Below are positions 7,846 through 16,925 of a stretch of DNA of 52,763 nucleotides, one piece after another. The position numbers and the translations under genes are program-made. Location: positions 3,762,750-3,815,512 of the forward strand of contig NZ_LT546207.1 of assembly GCF_900078665.2 (NCBI RefSeq). The letters run 5' to 3'. Each line of letters starts with the position of its first letter. The first letter of the stretch is position 1. This stretch comes from Mycolicibacterium houstonense (GTDB taxonomy: Bacteria; Actinomycetota; Actinomycetes; Mycobacteriales; Mycobacteriaceae). The notes under the pieces were generated by a model, which saw only the letters and a list, made by a program, of their open reading frames with translations, made no database searches and was not told where the DNA came from.

Positions 7846-9762
7846 GTGACCCGGAGCTTTCACGTCGGCCAGCCGTTCACCACGTCCGACGTCGACATCG
7901 CGGCGGCATTAGAGCAGGTCAGTATCCCGACGCTGCTGCTTTCGCTCGTGCACATCACCGGCGACCCGCGCTTCATCCGCGAGTTCAAACAGGCCGGGTT
8001 GTTCCTCAACGAGGTCCAGGGCTTCATGAGCGAGGAGGACAAGGCGCGGGCCCGCGAGGTGGCGCTGCCGGTGATCGCCGACTACCGCGACCGCGGTTGC
8101 CCGGTCCCCGATCCGCTACCCGCCGAGGTGGTCCGGGAGATGATGGACTGGGCGGCTTGCGAGCCGGTGGATGACGACAACGTGCCGCTGATGCTCGAAG
8201 AACTCGATCTCGAAGGCGTCGACCCGCGCCGGCCCGCCACCCTGGAGAACACCGACGGTTTCCGCGTCGTCGTCATCGGCTGCGGCGAGTCCGGGGTACT
8301 GGCCGGGGTGCGCCTCAAGCAGGCCGATATCGATTTCACCATCGTCGAGAAGAACGCCGGGCCGGGCGGAACCTGGTGGGAGAACAGCTATCCCGGCGCC
8401 CGAGTGGACGTGGCCAACCACTTCTACTGTTACAGCTTCGAACCCAGCAACCACTGGGATCACTTCTTCGCCGAACAGCCCGAGCTGCGCCAGTACTTCC
8501 GCGACGTGGTGGACCGCCACCATCTGGAACCGCACATCCGGTGGAACACCGAGGTGCTCTCGGCCGCGTGGGACGGCGACATGTGGAACGTCACCGTGCG
8601 CTCGGCGACCGGCACGGAGACCCTCAAGGCCAACGCGGTGATCACCGCCGTCGGCCAGCTGAACCGGCCCCAGATTCCCGACTTTCCCGGCGCGGAAACC
8701 TTTGCCGGACCGGCATTTCACTCCGCGGCGTGGGATCACGACGTGGATGTCACGGGCAAGCGGGTGGCACTGATCGGCGCCGGCGCCAGTGGCTTCCAGA
8801 TCGCCCCGGCCATTGCCGACAAGGTCGAGCACCTCACCGTCTTCCAGCGCACCGCCCAGTGGATGTTCCCCAATCCGATGTACCACGAGCCGGTCGCCGA
8901 CGGCGTGCGCTGGGCGATGGAACACCTCCCGTATTACGGCCGCTGGTACCGCTTCCTATTGCTGTGGCCCGGAGCCGACAAGGGTCTGGACGCCGCGCGG
9001 GTCGACCCGGCCTACAACGATCAGGACAACGCGGTCAGCGAGATCAACGCCATCGCCCGCATCATGTTCACCGACTGGATCACCACCCAGGTCGGCGACG
9101 ACGCCGACCTTCTGGCCAAGGTGCTGCCGGACTATCCGGCCACCGGCAAGCGCACGCTGCAGGACAACGGCAGCTGGCTCGGCACCCTCAAACGCGACAA
9201 CGTCGACCTGATCCGCACCCCGATCGAACGCATCACCCCGACCGGCGTCGTCACCGCCGACGGCGAGACGTACGACGCCGATATCATCGTGTACGCCACC
9301 GGGTTTCGGGCCACCGATGTGCTGTTCCCGATGACGATCACCGGGCGCGACGGCGTCGACCTGCACGAGGCCTGGGGTCAGCGGCCCTACGCCTACCGGG
9401 GCATCACGGTTCCTGGGTTCCCGAACTTCTTCATGACCTACGGCCCGGGAACACACCTGGCCCACGGCGGCAGCCTGATCCTCAATTCCGAGCTGCAGAT
9501 GCGCTACATCAACCAGTGCCTGGAACATCTGATCACCACGGGCGCCAAGACCATGGAACCGCTGCCCGAGCCGACGAAAGAATGGCACCAGCGGTCGCAG
9601 GAACAGATCCGACAGACCGTGTGGGCACATCCCTCGGTCAAGCATTCGTACTTCAAGAACCCCGACGGCGAGATTCACACCGTGAGCCCGTGGCGGCTGA
9701 GCGAATACCGCTCGGCCGTCAACGAACCCGTCTGGTCCGACTTCACAGTGCAGGAGGCATGA
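7846..9762 (+). CDS. Flavin-containing (Baeyer-Villiger type) monooxygenase
   Basis: 638 residues with an N-terminal extension of about 138 residues before the first Rossmann fold. VVIGCGESG (142-150) binds FAD, and GAGASG (311-316) is the second dinucleotide motif for NADPH. Between them lies the Baeyer-Villiger fingerprint FxGxxxHxxxWD (Phe286, Gly288, His292, Trp296, Asp297). Such enzymes insert oxygen next to a ketone to give an ester or lactone, using NADPH and O2. The next gene, an alcohol dehydrogenase, starts 1 nt after the stop; together they suit oxidation of an alcohol to a ketone and then an ester. The substrate is unknown. The start is the GTG next to the operator. Confidence 0.92.
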   Translation: MTRSFHVGQPFTTSDVDIAAALEQVSIPTLLLSLVHITGDPRFIREFKQAGLFLNEVQGFMSEEDKARAREVALPVIADYRDRGCPVPDPLPAEVVREMMDWAACEPVDDDNVPLMLEELDLEGVDPRRPATLENTDGFRVVVIGCGESGVLAGVRLKQADIDFTIVEKNAGPGGTWWENSYPGARVDVANHFYCYSFEPSNHWDHFFAEQPELRQYFRDVVDRHHLEPHIRWNTEVLSAAWDGDMWNVTVRSATGTETLKANAVITAVGQLNRPQIPDFPGAETFAGPAFHSAAWDHDVDVTGKRVALIGAGASGFQIAPAIADKVEHLTVFQRTAQWMFPNPMYHEPVADGVRWAMEHLPYYGRWYRFLLLWPGADKGLDAARVDPAYNDQDNAVSEINAIARIMFTDWITTQVGDDADLLAKVLPDYPATGKRTLQDNGSWLGTLKRDNVDLIRTPIERITPTGVVTADGETYDADIIVYATGFRATDVLFPMTITGRDGVDLHEAWGQRPYAYRGITVPGFPNFFMTYGPGTHLAHGGSLILNSELQMRYINQCLEHLITTGAKTMEPLPEPTKEWHQRSQEQIRQTVWAHPSVKHSYFKNPDGEIHTVSPWRLSEYRSAVNEPVWSDFTVQEA

Positions 9763-9763
9763 T

Positions 9764-10789
9764 ATGCGCGCAGTCGTCGTGGACAGCGCCGGAAAGATTC
9801 ACGTCGAGAACCGGCCGGACCCGGTCCTGCCCGGCCCCGACGGCGCCATCGTCCGGGTCGAGGCCGCCTCGATCTGCGGATCGGACCTGCACTTCCTGGA
9901 GGGCCACTATCCGATCGCCGATCCGGTGTCGGTCGGGCACGAGGCCGTCGGCACCATCGTCGAATTGGGCACTGAGGTCACCGGTTTCGCCGTCGGCGAC
10001 CGGGTATTGGTGTCCTCGGTGGCCGGCTGCGGGCACTGCGCCGGTTGCGCCACCAGCGACCCGATCCGCTGCGTGCAGGGCCCGCAGATCTTCGGTACCG
10101 GATTCCTCGGCGGTGCGCAGGCCGAACTTCTCGCGGTACCGGCCGCCAACTTCCAGCTGTTGAAGATGCCGGAGCACATCAGCACCGAACAGGCGCTGCT
10201 GCTGACCGACAACCTGGCCACCGGCTGGGCGGCGGCCAAACGCGCCGACATCCCGATCGGTGGTTCCGTCGCGGTGATCGGCCTGGGCGCGGTCGGCATG
10301 TGCGCCCTGCGCAGCGCGATCACCCTCGGTGCGGCAAAGGTTTTCGCCGTCGACCCGGTGGAGGCTAGGCGCAACCGCGCGGCCGCATCGGGCGCGATCA
10401 CCTTCGCCCCGCCCTCGGCGCAGGCCATCCGCGAGGCCACCGGCGGCCTCGGCGTGGACTCCGTCATCGACGCGGTGGGCATGGACGCCTCGATCAACGA
10501 CGCCATCGACGCGGTCCGCGCCGGCGGCACGGTGTCGATCGTCGGAGTACACGACCTGCAGCCGTACCCGATGCCCGCGCTGGCCTGCCTGCTGCGCAGC
10601 CTCACCATCCGGTTGACCACGGCGCCGGTTCAGCAGACGTGGCCCGAGCTGATCCCGCTGTTGCAGGCCGGCCGGCTCGACGTCGACGGGATCTTCACCA
10701 CCACACTGTCACTGGATGACGCCGCCGACGGCTACGCCAAGGCATTCTCCCGCTCGGGTGAGCACCTGAAGGTCCAGCTCAAGCCGTAG
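9764..10789 (+). CDS. Zinc-dependent medium-chain alcohol dehydrogenase
   Basis: 341 residues. Catalytic zinc ligands Cys38 (ICGSD) and His59-Glu60 (GHE) are present, and the structural zinc lobe has four cysteines (Cys89, 92, 95, 103). The NAD(P)-binding fold is VAVIGLGAVGMCAL, followed by FAVDP, where Asp suggests preference for NAD. A GGAGG ribosome site lies inside the end of the monooxygenase gene, and the two genes are 1 nt apart, so they form an operon. It should interconvert a secondary alcohol and the ketone used by the monooxygenase; that link is inferred from the pairing. Confidence 0.92.
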   Translation: MRAVVVDSAGKIHVENRPDPVLPGPDGAIVRVEAASICGSDLHFLEGHYPIADPVSVGHEAVGTIVELGTEVTGFAVGDRVLVSSVAGCGHCAGCATSDPIRCVQGPQIFGTGFLGGAQAELLAVPAANFQLLKMPEHISTEQALLLTDNLATGWAAAKRADIPIGGSVAVIGLGAVGMCALRSAITLGAAKVFAVDPVEARRNRAAASGAITFAPPSAQAIREATGGLGVDSVIDAVGMDASINDAIDAVRAGGTVSIVGVHDLQPYPMPALACLLRSLTIRLTTAPVQQTWPELIPLLQAGRLDVDGIFTTTLSLDDAADGYAKAFSRSGEHLKVQLKP

Positions 10790-10831
10790 CGAGGTTTCGT
10801 TCTGCACTCAGGGCGCGGGGCACTCGCACCT

Positions 10832-11293
10832 TCACGCCCTGGACGCAGAGTCGACGGCCGCCTGCATGTACTCACGCAGGTTGTCCCGCAGCGCGGAGAC
10901 ACCGCGCTGCATGGTCGCGAGTTCTTCCATCGACAGGCCGGTGGCCGCCACCAACTCGGTTTCCAGAGCCTCCTCCCGGAGTTCGCGGCCGGCATCGGTC
11001 AGGCTGACGATCACCTGGCGTTCGTCACCTGGATCACGTCGTCGCGTCACGAATCCCAGCGTTTCGAGCTTCTTCAGGATCGGGGTCAAGGTGTTGGATT
11101 CCAGGAACAACTTCTCGCCCAGACCGCCCACCGTCTGATGGTCCTGCTCTGACAGCGCGACGATGGCGATGTACTGCGTGTAGGTAATGCCATGCCGGTC
11201 CAGGATCTGCTTGTAGGCCTTCCCATAGGCAAGGTTCGCCGAGTAGATCGCGAAGCACAGGAAGTCCGTCAGTTTGGGCGCCTTGGAGGACAT
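10832..11293 (-). CDS. ohrR: MarR/OhrR-family organic-peroxide-sensing repressor
   Basis: 153 residues. LCFAIYSANLAY near the N-terminus is the OhrR signature, and Cys13 is the reactive peroxide-sensing cysteine of this family. The winged helix spans about residues 50-100 (VGGLGEKLFLESNTLTPILKKLE, then the wing RRRDPGDERQ). It is divergent from ohr, the standard partner, with 113 bp between holding palindromes. Oxidation of Cys13 by organic hydroperoxide should release the DNA. Its own promoter has a consensus TATAAT 5 nt before the ATG, so the transcript is probably leaderless. Confidence 0.93.
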   Translation of the reverse strand: MSSKAPKLTDFLCFAIYSANLAYGKAYKQILDRHGITYTQYIAIVALSEQDHQTVGGLGEKLFLESNTLTPILKKLETLGFVTRRRDPGDERQVIVSLTDAGRELREEALETELVAATGLSMEELATMQRGVSALRDNLREYMQAAVDSASRA

Positions 11294-11298
11294 GCCTA

Positions 11299-11386
11299 AT
11301 TATATCGGACCCGATTCAATCGGACGGGATGGAATTCGGGACTCCCGGCGTTCATCTCTGACGCATCCAATTGGACGGACCCGTCC
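11299..11386. promoter_or_regulatory. ohrR/ohr divergent promoter and operators
   Basis: On the minus strand TATAAT (11304-11299) precedes the ohrR ATG by 5 nt. Palindromes around it include ATCGG-AC-CCGAT (11304-11315), abutting the ohrR -10, and near ohr TCCAATTGGA (11366-11375) and GGACGG-AC-CCGTCC (11373-11386). The two GG-AC-CC palindromes share a core, consistent with OhrR sites controlling both genes. Confidence 0.6.
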
Positions 11387-11406
11387 TCTCACGAAGGAGA
11401 ACCGCA

Positions 11407-11829
11407 ATGACCACCAGCGACACCGGCAACGTGCTCTACACCGCCCAGACCCACACCACCGGCGGTCGCCAGGGCGAGTCCTACAGCTCCGACGGCAACC
11501 TCGACATCCAGCTCACGCCCCCGGGAGGCCAGGGCACCGGCACCAATCCCGAACAGCTGTTCGCGGCCGGCTGGTCGGCATGTTTCCTCAGCGCCATGGG
11601 CCTGACCGCGGGCCGGCACAATGTGAAGCTGCCCGCCGAGACCGCGGTGGACGCCGAGGTCGACCTGCTCAACACCGACGGGGCGTTCTCCCTGCGGGCG
11701 CGACTGAACGTCAGCATCCCAGGTGTCGACCGGGAGACCGCCCAGGCCATCGCCGACGACGCGCACCAAGTCTGCCCGTACTCGAAGGCGACTCGCGGCA
11801 ACATCGACGTCACCATCAGCGTGGCCTGA
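11407..11829 (+). CDS. ohr: Organic hydroperoxide resistance protein (Ohr/OsmC family peroxidase)
   Basis: 140 residues, the normal Ohr length, from the ATG at 11407 behind AAGGAGA. Both catalytic cysteines are present: Cys59 in AAGWSACFLSA and Cys123 in HQVCPYSKATRGN. Ohr reduces organic hydroperoxides to alcohols through this thiol pair, usually recycled by lipoyl proteins, in the cytoplasm. The divergent ohrR gene and the palindromes between them indicate induction by organic peroxides. Confidence 0.95.
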   Translation: MTTSDTGNVLYTAQTHTTGGRQGESYSSDGNLDIQLTPPGGQGTGTNPEQLFAAGWSACFLSAMGLTAGRHNVKLPAETAVDAEVDLLNTDGAFSLRARLNVSIPGVDRETAQAIADDAHQVCPYSKATRGNIDVTISVA

Positions 11830-11845
11830 CCCCCGGCCGGGGTCA
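11827..11845. terminator. Shared hairpin over both stop codons of convergent ohr and permease genes
   Basis: TGACCCC (11827-11833) and GGGGTCA (11839-11845) form a 7-bp GC-rich stem with a 5-nt loop. The left arm begins with the ohr stop codon and the right arm ends with the permease stop codon read on the other strand. No T-tract follows on either side, so it may be only a modest bidirectional terminator. Confidence 0.5.
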
Positions 11846-13186
11846 CTCCTTCAGGTCCAGCACCGGCGTCGGCCGTTGGAAACCGCGAGTGACCCCGGCC
11901 AACCACACGAATCCCGCCGCCAACCAAGCCAACCCGATGATCAACGTGACCCCGGACAGGCTGGTCCACAACCACACGGTGAGCAGGAAGCCGATCAACG
12001 GTAGGACCAGGTTGTTGACCACACCCGCCCCGGCACGCTCCCCGCGGTCGACGAAGTAGTGCTTGATGACGGACAGGTTGACCGCCGAGAACGCCACCAG
12101 CGCACCGAAACTGATCAGCGAAGCCAGGGTGGACAACGAGATCACCATCGCCAGCAGCGACACCGCCGAAACCGCCAGGATCGCGTACACCGGGGTGGCG
12201 AACCGTGGCGAGACGTGACCGAAGAACTGCCGCGGCAGGATGCCGTCGCGGCCCATCGCGAACAGGATTCGGGCCACCGAAGCCTGCGAGGTGATGGCGG
12301 ATCCGAGCGCACCGGCGACATAGGCCGCCGTGAAGAAGGTCTGCAGGAACTGCCCGCCCGCGGCCAGCATCAGATCCAGCGATCCGGACTCGACATCGGC
12401 GAACTGATTGGACGGGAACACCAGCTGGCCGAGGTAGGACAGCACGACGAATATCACCCCAGAAACCAGCGTCGCGATCATGATCGCCTGCGGCACAGAC
12501 CGTTTGGGCTCCTTGGCCTCCTCCGACAATGTTGACACCGCGTCGAAGCCCAGGAACGACAGACACAGGATCGCCGCGCCGGCCAGCACCGGGCTGAAGC
12601 CGTCGGCGCTGCCGTCACCGTGGAACGGCGCCATCAGATCGAGCGTGCCCAGGCTCAACACCTTGGAGCAGGCCAGCACCAGGAACGTCCCGATGAAGAT
12701 CGCCTGCACCGCGATGATGACGAAGTTGGCCCTGGCCACCGACACGATGCCGACGACATTGAGCACCGTCACCACGGCGATGGACAGTAGGACGAACACC
12801 CAAGCCGGAATCGCCGGCAGCGCCGCATTCAGATAGATCCCGATCACCAGGTAATTGATCATCGGTAGGAACAGGTAATCCAGCAGCAGCGACCATCCGG
12901 CGAGGAACCCGACCGGAGCGCCGAACGTCTTCTGCGTGTACGTGTATGCCGAGCCCGCGACCGGATAGGCGACGGCCATCACGGCGTACGACCTGGCGGT
13001 GAACACCATGGCGGCCAGCGTCACCAGGTACGCGACCGACAGCCGGCCGCCGGTGGTCTGGGTGACGATGCCGTAGGTGGTGAACACCGTGAGCGGCACC
13101 ATGTAGACCAGTCCGAACAACACCAACGACGGCAATCCGAGAGCCCGGCGCAGCCGTCCCTCCGCGACGTCAGTCACATCGGCCAT
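11843..13186 (-). CDS. APC-family amino acid/polyamine permease
   Basis: 447 residues from the ATG at 13186, behind AAGGAAC; the open frame extends 39 codons further upstream without a ribosome site. It has about 12 hydrophobic segments starting near residue 14, including GLVYMVPLTVFTTYGIV and PVAGSAYTYTQK, the first-helix and loop features of the APC superfamily, and FLGFDAVSTLSEEAKEPKR in the middle. It is the last gene of the minus-strand agmatine operon, 11 bp after the amidohydrolase gene. That context suggests uptake or exchange of agmatine, putrescine or a related amine, but the substrate is not shown. Confidence 0.9.
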   Translation of the reverse strand: MADVTDVAEGRLRRALGLPSLVLFGLVYMVPLTVFTTYGIVTQTTGGRLSVAYLVTLAAMVFTARSYAVMAVAYPVAGSAYTYTQKTFGAPVGFLAGWSLLLDYLFLPMINYLVIGIYLNAALPAIPAWVFVLLSIAVVTVLNVVGIVSVARANFVIIAVQAIFIGTFLVLACSKVLSLGTLDLMAPFHGDGSADGFSPVLAGAAILCLSFLGFDAVSTLSEEAKEPKRSVPQAIMIATLVSGVIFVVLSYLGQLVFPSNQFADVESGSLDLMLAAGGQFLQTFFTAAYVAGALGSAITSQASVARILFAMGRDGILPRQFFGHVSPRFATPVYAILAVSAVSLLAMVISLSTLASLISFGALVAFSAVNLSVIKHYFVDRGERAGAGVVNNLVLPLIGFLLTVWLWTSLSGVTLIIGLAWLAAGFVWLAGVTRGFQRPTPVLDLKE

Positions 13187-13197
13187 GACAGTTCCTT

Positions 13198-14817
13198 TCA
13201 CTTCGCGGCCGAATAGACCTGCGTACCTTGCAAATAAGTGGCGCGTACTTGCACCGTCGGCAAATCGGGCGGGGAGACGTACCGCGGATCGCGGTCCAAC
13301 CACACCAGATCAGCACTCGCCCCGGGGGCGATGTGGCCCCATTCCTTTTCCGCGAAAGCCTGATACGCCACCGCGCCGGTGTACGACGACAGGGCCGGCT
13401 CGATCGGGAGAATCTCCTGGGGCGTCCAGCCACCCGCGGGCGCCCCCTCTGAGGTGCAGCGTGAGATGGCGACTGCGATCCCGTCCAGCGGCGCGCCCGA
13501 GGACACCGGCCAGTCCGATCCGAATGCCAATGCCGCACCGGAGTTCTCCAATGTGCGCATCCGGTACTGCCGGTCGGCCCGCTCGGCGCCGAGCCGGGGA
13601 ATGGTCAGCACCGTCATGAGGGCGTCCATCTGCGCCCACAACGGCTGCATGTTCGGAATTACCCCGAGTTCGGCGAACCGGCCCAGGTCGGCGTCGTCCA
13701 CCAACTGGGCATGGGCGATCACCGGGCGCCGGTCCCGCGGGCCATTGTGCCGCGCAACGTATTCGATGGCGTCCAAAGCCTGACGGACCGCGGCATCGCC
13801 GATGGCGTGGATATGGATCTGAAAACCAAGGGCGTCGACTTTCCTGGCGGCCTCGGCCAGTGCATCGCCCTCCCACAATTGCATGCCGTGCGAATGCAGC
13901 CCCGAGCAGTAGGGCTCGAGCAGCGCGCCGGTTTCGTTCTCCACCACCCCGTCGGCGAAGAACTTCACCGTCTGCGCGGTCAGCAGCGGCGAACCTGCCG
14001 CCTCGACCCGATCCCTGGCGGCGGCGTATTGCGTTACCTGCGTGTCGAAGTGGCGTGGATCGGCGTAGAACGCCAGATTGAACCGCATCCGCAGCGCGCC
14101 TTGCCCGGCAGCCGCAAGGTAGGTGTCGAGCTCGGCCGGTTCCACCCAGGCGTCTTGAACCCAGGTGACACCGCGGGCCAGGTAGTAGTCGGCAGCCGTA
14201 CTCAGCGCGGCGATTCGCACCGCCTCGTCGCGGGGCGGCATCACCGCGGTGACCAGGTCGGTGGCGCCCCACTCACGCAGCGTGCCCAGGGGGGAGCCGT
14301 CCTCGCGCCGCGGGATCTCACCGAGCACCGGATCGGGTGTGTCGGCGGTGATCCCGGCGCGCTGCAGCGCAACCGAATTCACCCACATGGTGTGATAGTC
14401 CCAGGCCCGCAGCACCACCGGCCGGTCCGGAACCGCGGCGTCCAACCATCGCGCGTCGAACAATCCGCCCGGGGCCAGGCTTCCGTCGTACGAGGCACCG
14501 ACGATCCACTCCTGATCGGGGTTCGCATCCGCGAATTCTTTTACCGCTGAAACAATCTGGTCGATCGATCGGCAGGGCCGCACCGCGGGGCCCGCCGATT
14601 CCAAACCACCGAACAGGGGGTGGGCGTGGCCGTCACCGAACGACGGCATCAGGAAACCGCCCTCGAGGTCGACGTTCCGGTCGGCGGTCGAAGCCAGCGC
14701 ATCGGCTCCGAGTGCCCGCACCACGCCGTCGGCGACCAGCAGCGCATCGGTGGTCCCTGACGGAGCCCAGATTGTCCCGCCGTGGAACAGAGTTGCCGTC
14801 GTGTCGAGCACGGTCAC
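13198..14817 (-). CDS. Amidohydrolase, YtcJ-like (amidohydrolase 3 family)
   Basis: 539 residues from the GTG at 14817, which sits behind GGGAGGTAAG and overlaps the stop of the agmatine deiminase gene by 4 nt. Metal-ligand motifs of the amidohydrolase superfamily are visible: GDGHAHP (HxH) early, HIHAIGDAA in the middle, and GSDWPVS with the final catalytic Asp. YtcJ-type members hydrolyse amides or formamides, some acting on exoenzyme-derived or N-acyl amines. Being coupled to the agmatine genes it may release an amine from an N-acylated or carbamoylated form; this is inference only. Confidence 0.88.
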   Translation of the reverse strand: MTVLDTTATLFHGGTIWAPSGTTDALLVADGVVRALGADALASTADRNVDLEGGFLMPSFGDGHAHPLFGGLESAGPAVRPCRSIDQIVSAVKEFADANPDQEWIVGASYDGSLAPGGLFDARWLDAAVPDRPVVLRAWDYHTMWVNSVALQRAGITADTPDPVLGEIPRREDGSPLGTLREWGATDLVTAVMPPRDEAVRIAALSTAADYYLARGVTWVQDAWVEPAELDTYLAAAGQGALRMRFNLAFYADPRHFDTQVTQYAAARDRVEAAGSPLLTAQTVKFFADGVVENETGALLEPYCSGLHSHGMQLWEGDALAEAARKVDALGFQIHIHAIGDAAVRQALDAIEYVARHNGPRDRRPVIAHAQLVDDADLGRFAELGVIPNMQPLWAQMDALMTVLTIPRLGAERADRQYRMRTLENSGAALAFGSDWPVSSGAPLDGIAVAISRCTSEGAPAGGWTPQEILPIEPALSSYTGAVAYQAFAEKEWGHIAPGASADLVWLDRDPRYVSPPDLPTVQVRATYLQGTQVYSAAK

Positions 14818-15836
14818 GCGCTTACCTCCCGGTAGATCGGAGATGGTTGTTGTTGGGTGATGCAATGAATTCCGCCGCCACGCTCGAACAGTGGGCGGGC
14901 ATCGACTGTGACTACTTCGCGTCCGGGGTACTGCTCGGCCAGGATCGCCACCGCATCCGCATCATGCGGATCGTCGAACGCACAGGCGATCACACCGCCG
15001 TTGACCACCAGGTGGTTGATGTAGCTGTAGTCGACGAAGCCGTCGGCATCGGTAAGGGTGGCCGGCGCGGGCATCTCGACGACCTCGAACCTGCCCGCCA
15101 GCGATGACCGAATCTCCTTACAGACCAGGTTGTCCGGGTGCGATTCGGCGTTCTGCGTGTGTAGGAGCACTCGCCCCGGGGCGGTGATCGCCGCGACGAT
15201 GTCCACGTGGCCGCGGGTGCCGTAGCGCTCGTTGTCACGGGTCAGTCCGCGCGGCAGCCACACCACCTCGGTGGCGCCGATGGTGCGAGCCAGTTCGGCT
15301 TCGACAGAGGCCTTGGTCGCACCGGGATTTCGGCCGGGATCGAGTTGCACGGTCTCGGTGACCAGCACCGTACCCTGCCCGTCGGCCTGAATACCGCCAC
15401 CCTCGTTGACAAGTGCGGACGGCACGACGGTGACGCCCGCCAACTCGCCCACGATGGTCCCGACCTTGGCGTCACGATCCCAACGGGCCCAGTCCTGCGC
15501 GCCCCAACCGTTGAATGTCCAGTCGACGGCGGCCACCGAACCATCGTCGGCGTGCACGAACGTGGGCCCGATGTCACGCATCCAGGCATCGTTCAACGGC
15601 ACCTCGACGAGCTCGACATCGTGCGACACATAGCGTTTCGCGACCGCCAGCTCGGCGGGGTCGACGAGCATCGTCACCGGTTCGAACTGCGCCACGGCAT
15701 GAGCCACGGCTGCCCAGGTCGACCGGGCCTCGTGGCGCGCCTGATCGGCATCGCCCAGCGAGTAGCCCTCGCACGGAAAGGCCATCCAGACACGATCTTG
15801 CGGCACGCCCTCGGCGGGCATGAGGTATGAGGTCAC
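14814..15836 (-). CDS. aguA: Agmatine deiminase (agmatine iminohydrolase)
   Basis: 340 residues, near the normal family length, GTG start. The guanidino-group-modifying fold is shown by NDAWMRDIGP (residues 82-91), VNEGGGIQADG, TRGHVDIVA with the catalytic His, and GGGIHCITQQQP with the nucleophilic Cys325 near the end. The enzyme converts agmatine to N-carbamoylputrescine and ammonia. The upstream gene encodes the expected next enzyme, N-carbamoylputrescine amidase, which supports this over a general peptidyl-arginine deiminase-like role. It lies in a four-gene minus-strand operon under a divergent TetR. Confidence 0.92.
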   Translation of the reverse strand: MTSYLMPAEGVPQDRVWMAFPCEGYSLGDADQARHEARSTWAAVAHAVAQFEPVTMLVDPAELAVAKRYVSHDVELVEVPLNDAWMRDIGPTFVHADDGSVAAVDWTFNGWGAQDWARWDRDAKVGTIVGELAGVTVVPSALVNEGGGIQADGQGTVLVTETVQLDPGRNPGATKASVEAELARTIGATEVVWLPRGLTRDNERYGTRGHVDIVAAITAPGRVLLHTQNAESHPDNLVCKEIRSSLAGRFEVVEMPAPATLTDADGFVDYSYINHLVVNGGVIACAFDDPHDADAVAILAEQYPGREVVTVDARPLFERGGGIHCITQQQPSPIYREVSA

Positions 15837-15845
15837 CGACGGTGC

Positions 15846-16835
15846 CTATTTCACGACGGGCGTCGCGGCATGGCCGGCGCCGTACGGGTGGGCGGGATCG
15901 ACCGGAGCGGTCAACGGGCCATAGCTGTCGGGGCGGCGAGTGACCAGGAACGGGAACAGCTCCAGCCAGTCCCGGCGCTGGTCCAGGTCGAGATCGGCGA
16001 CGAGCACCGCTTCCTCGTCGCGTGGCGCCTGAACCAGCACCCGGCCGTACGGGTCGGAGATGAACGATGAGCCGTAGAACGAGAGGGTGCCCTCGTCCCC
16101 GGTCCGGTTGGGCACCACCATGAACAATCCGCTGCCGATGCCGTTGGCGACGATGACCTGCTGCCACAGCGGCTGGGTGTCGAACGCGGGAAAGACCGGC
16201 TCCGATCCGATCGCTGTCGGATAGACGACCACCTCGGCGCCGGCCAGCGAATAGCTGCGGGCCACCTCGGGGAACCACTCATCCCAGCAGGTGGGCAGGC
16301 CGATCCGCGCGCCCAGCCCTTCGGGGTTGTACACCGGGTATGGGTCACCATCCGCCGAGGACGGTCCCGGACGGAAGTAGGTGTCCTCGTAATAGCCCGC
16401 CGAAATCGGGATGTGCATCTTGCGGGTGCGCCCGACCAGCTCGCCGGACGGCGACACCAGGATCGCCGTGTTGTAGCCCAGGCCGTCCGCCGCGGGGGCC
16501 TTCTCGTACAGCGACGCATGCACGAAGATCCCGTTGGCCTGTGCCGCCTCGGCTGCCAGTGCAAACGTCGGGCCACCCGTCAGATCCTCGGCCTGGTCCC
16601 CCGGGTTGGGCCCCGCCGGGGTGTCGGCCGGATAGCGCAGCAGGGTGATCTCGGGCAGGAACACGGCCGTCGCGCCGGCACCGGCGGCGCGGTCGATGCC
16701 CTCACGCAGCACCTTGGTGAGTTTGTCGACGTCAGGGCGCCAGCGGTGCTGCACCAACCCCACCCGCAGGGGCGGTCGCCCCGACTCGGTGCTGCGCGAC
16801 AGCGGCTCGGCTGCGGCCGCGGTGAGCGTGATCAT
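15846..16835 (-). CDS. aguB: N-carbamoylputrescine amidase (nitrilase superfamily)
   Basis: 329 residues, ATG start behind AGGAG. The nitrilase triad is complete: Glu62 (FLPEIT), Lys139 (RTRKMH) and Cys183 (PTCWDEWFPE). The TCWDxWFPE form is typical of N-carbamoylputrescine amidase, which splits N-carbamoylputrescine to putrescine, CO2 and ammonia. It is the first gene of the operon and precedes agmatine deiminase, the step before it. The C-terminal tail after about residue 290 is longer than in many relatives. A perfect TetR-type operator lies 9 bp upstream, overlapping the likely promoter. Confidence 0.9.
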   Translation of the reverse strand: MITLTAAAAEPLSRSTESGRPPLRVGLVQHRWRPDVDKLTKVLREGIDRAAGAGATAVFLPEITLLRYPADTPAGPNPGDQAEDLTGGPTFALAAEAAQANGIFVHASLYEKAPAADGLGYNTAILVSPSGELVGRTRKMHIPISAGYYEDTYFRPGPSSADGDPYPVYNPEGLGARIGLPTCWDEWFPEVARSYSLAGAEVVVYPTAIGSEPVFPAFDTQPLWQQVIVANGIGSGLFMVVPNRTGDEGTLSFYGSSFISDPYGRVLVQAPRDEEAVLVADLDLDQRRDWLELFPFLVTRRPDSYGPLTAPVDPAHPYGAGHAATPVVK

Positions 16836-16843
16836 GTGACTCC

Positions 16844-16866
16844 TAAAACGAATATGATTCGTTTTA
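16844..16866. promoter_or_regulatory. TetR operator between the agmatine operon and its divergent regulator
   Basis: Perfect 10-nt arms TAAAACGAAT (16844-16853) and ATTCGTTTTA (16857-16866) with spacer ATG. It lies 9 bp from the aguB start and 60 bp from the TetR start, so one site could control both directions. Its AT-rich sequence stands out from the GC-rich surroundings. Confidence 0.87.
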
Positions 16867-16925
16867 TTCTGTGATGCAGGCCACCATTTGTAAAGATCAA
16901 AGTTCGAACAAGGGGGGAACAGGCC

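Noticed and set aside
10809..10841. Inverted repeat CAGGGCG...CGCCCTG between ADH and ohrR as a terminator
   Set aside because: The loop is 19 nt, the arms only 7 bp, and it runs into the ohrR coding end; too weak to list.
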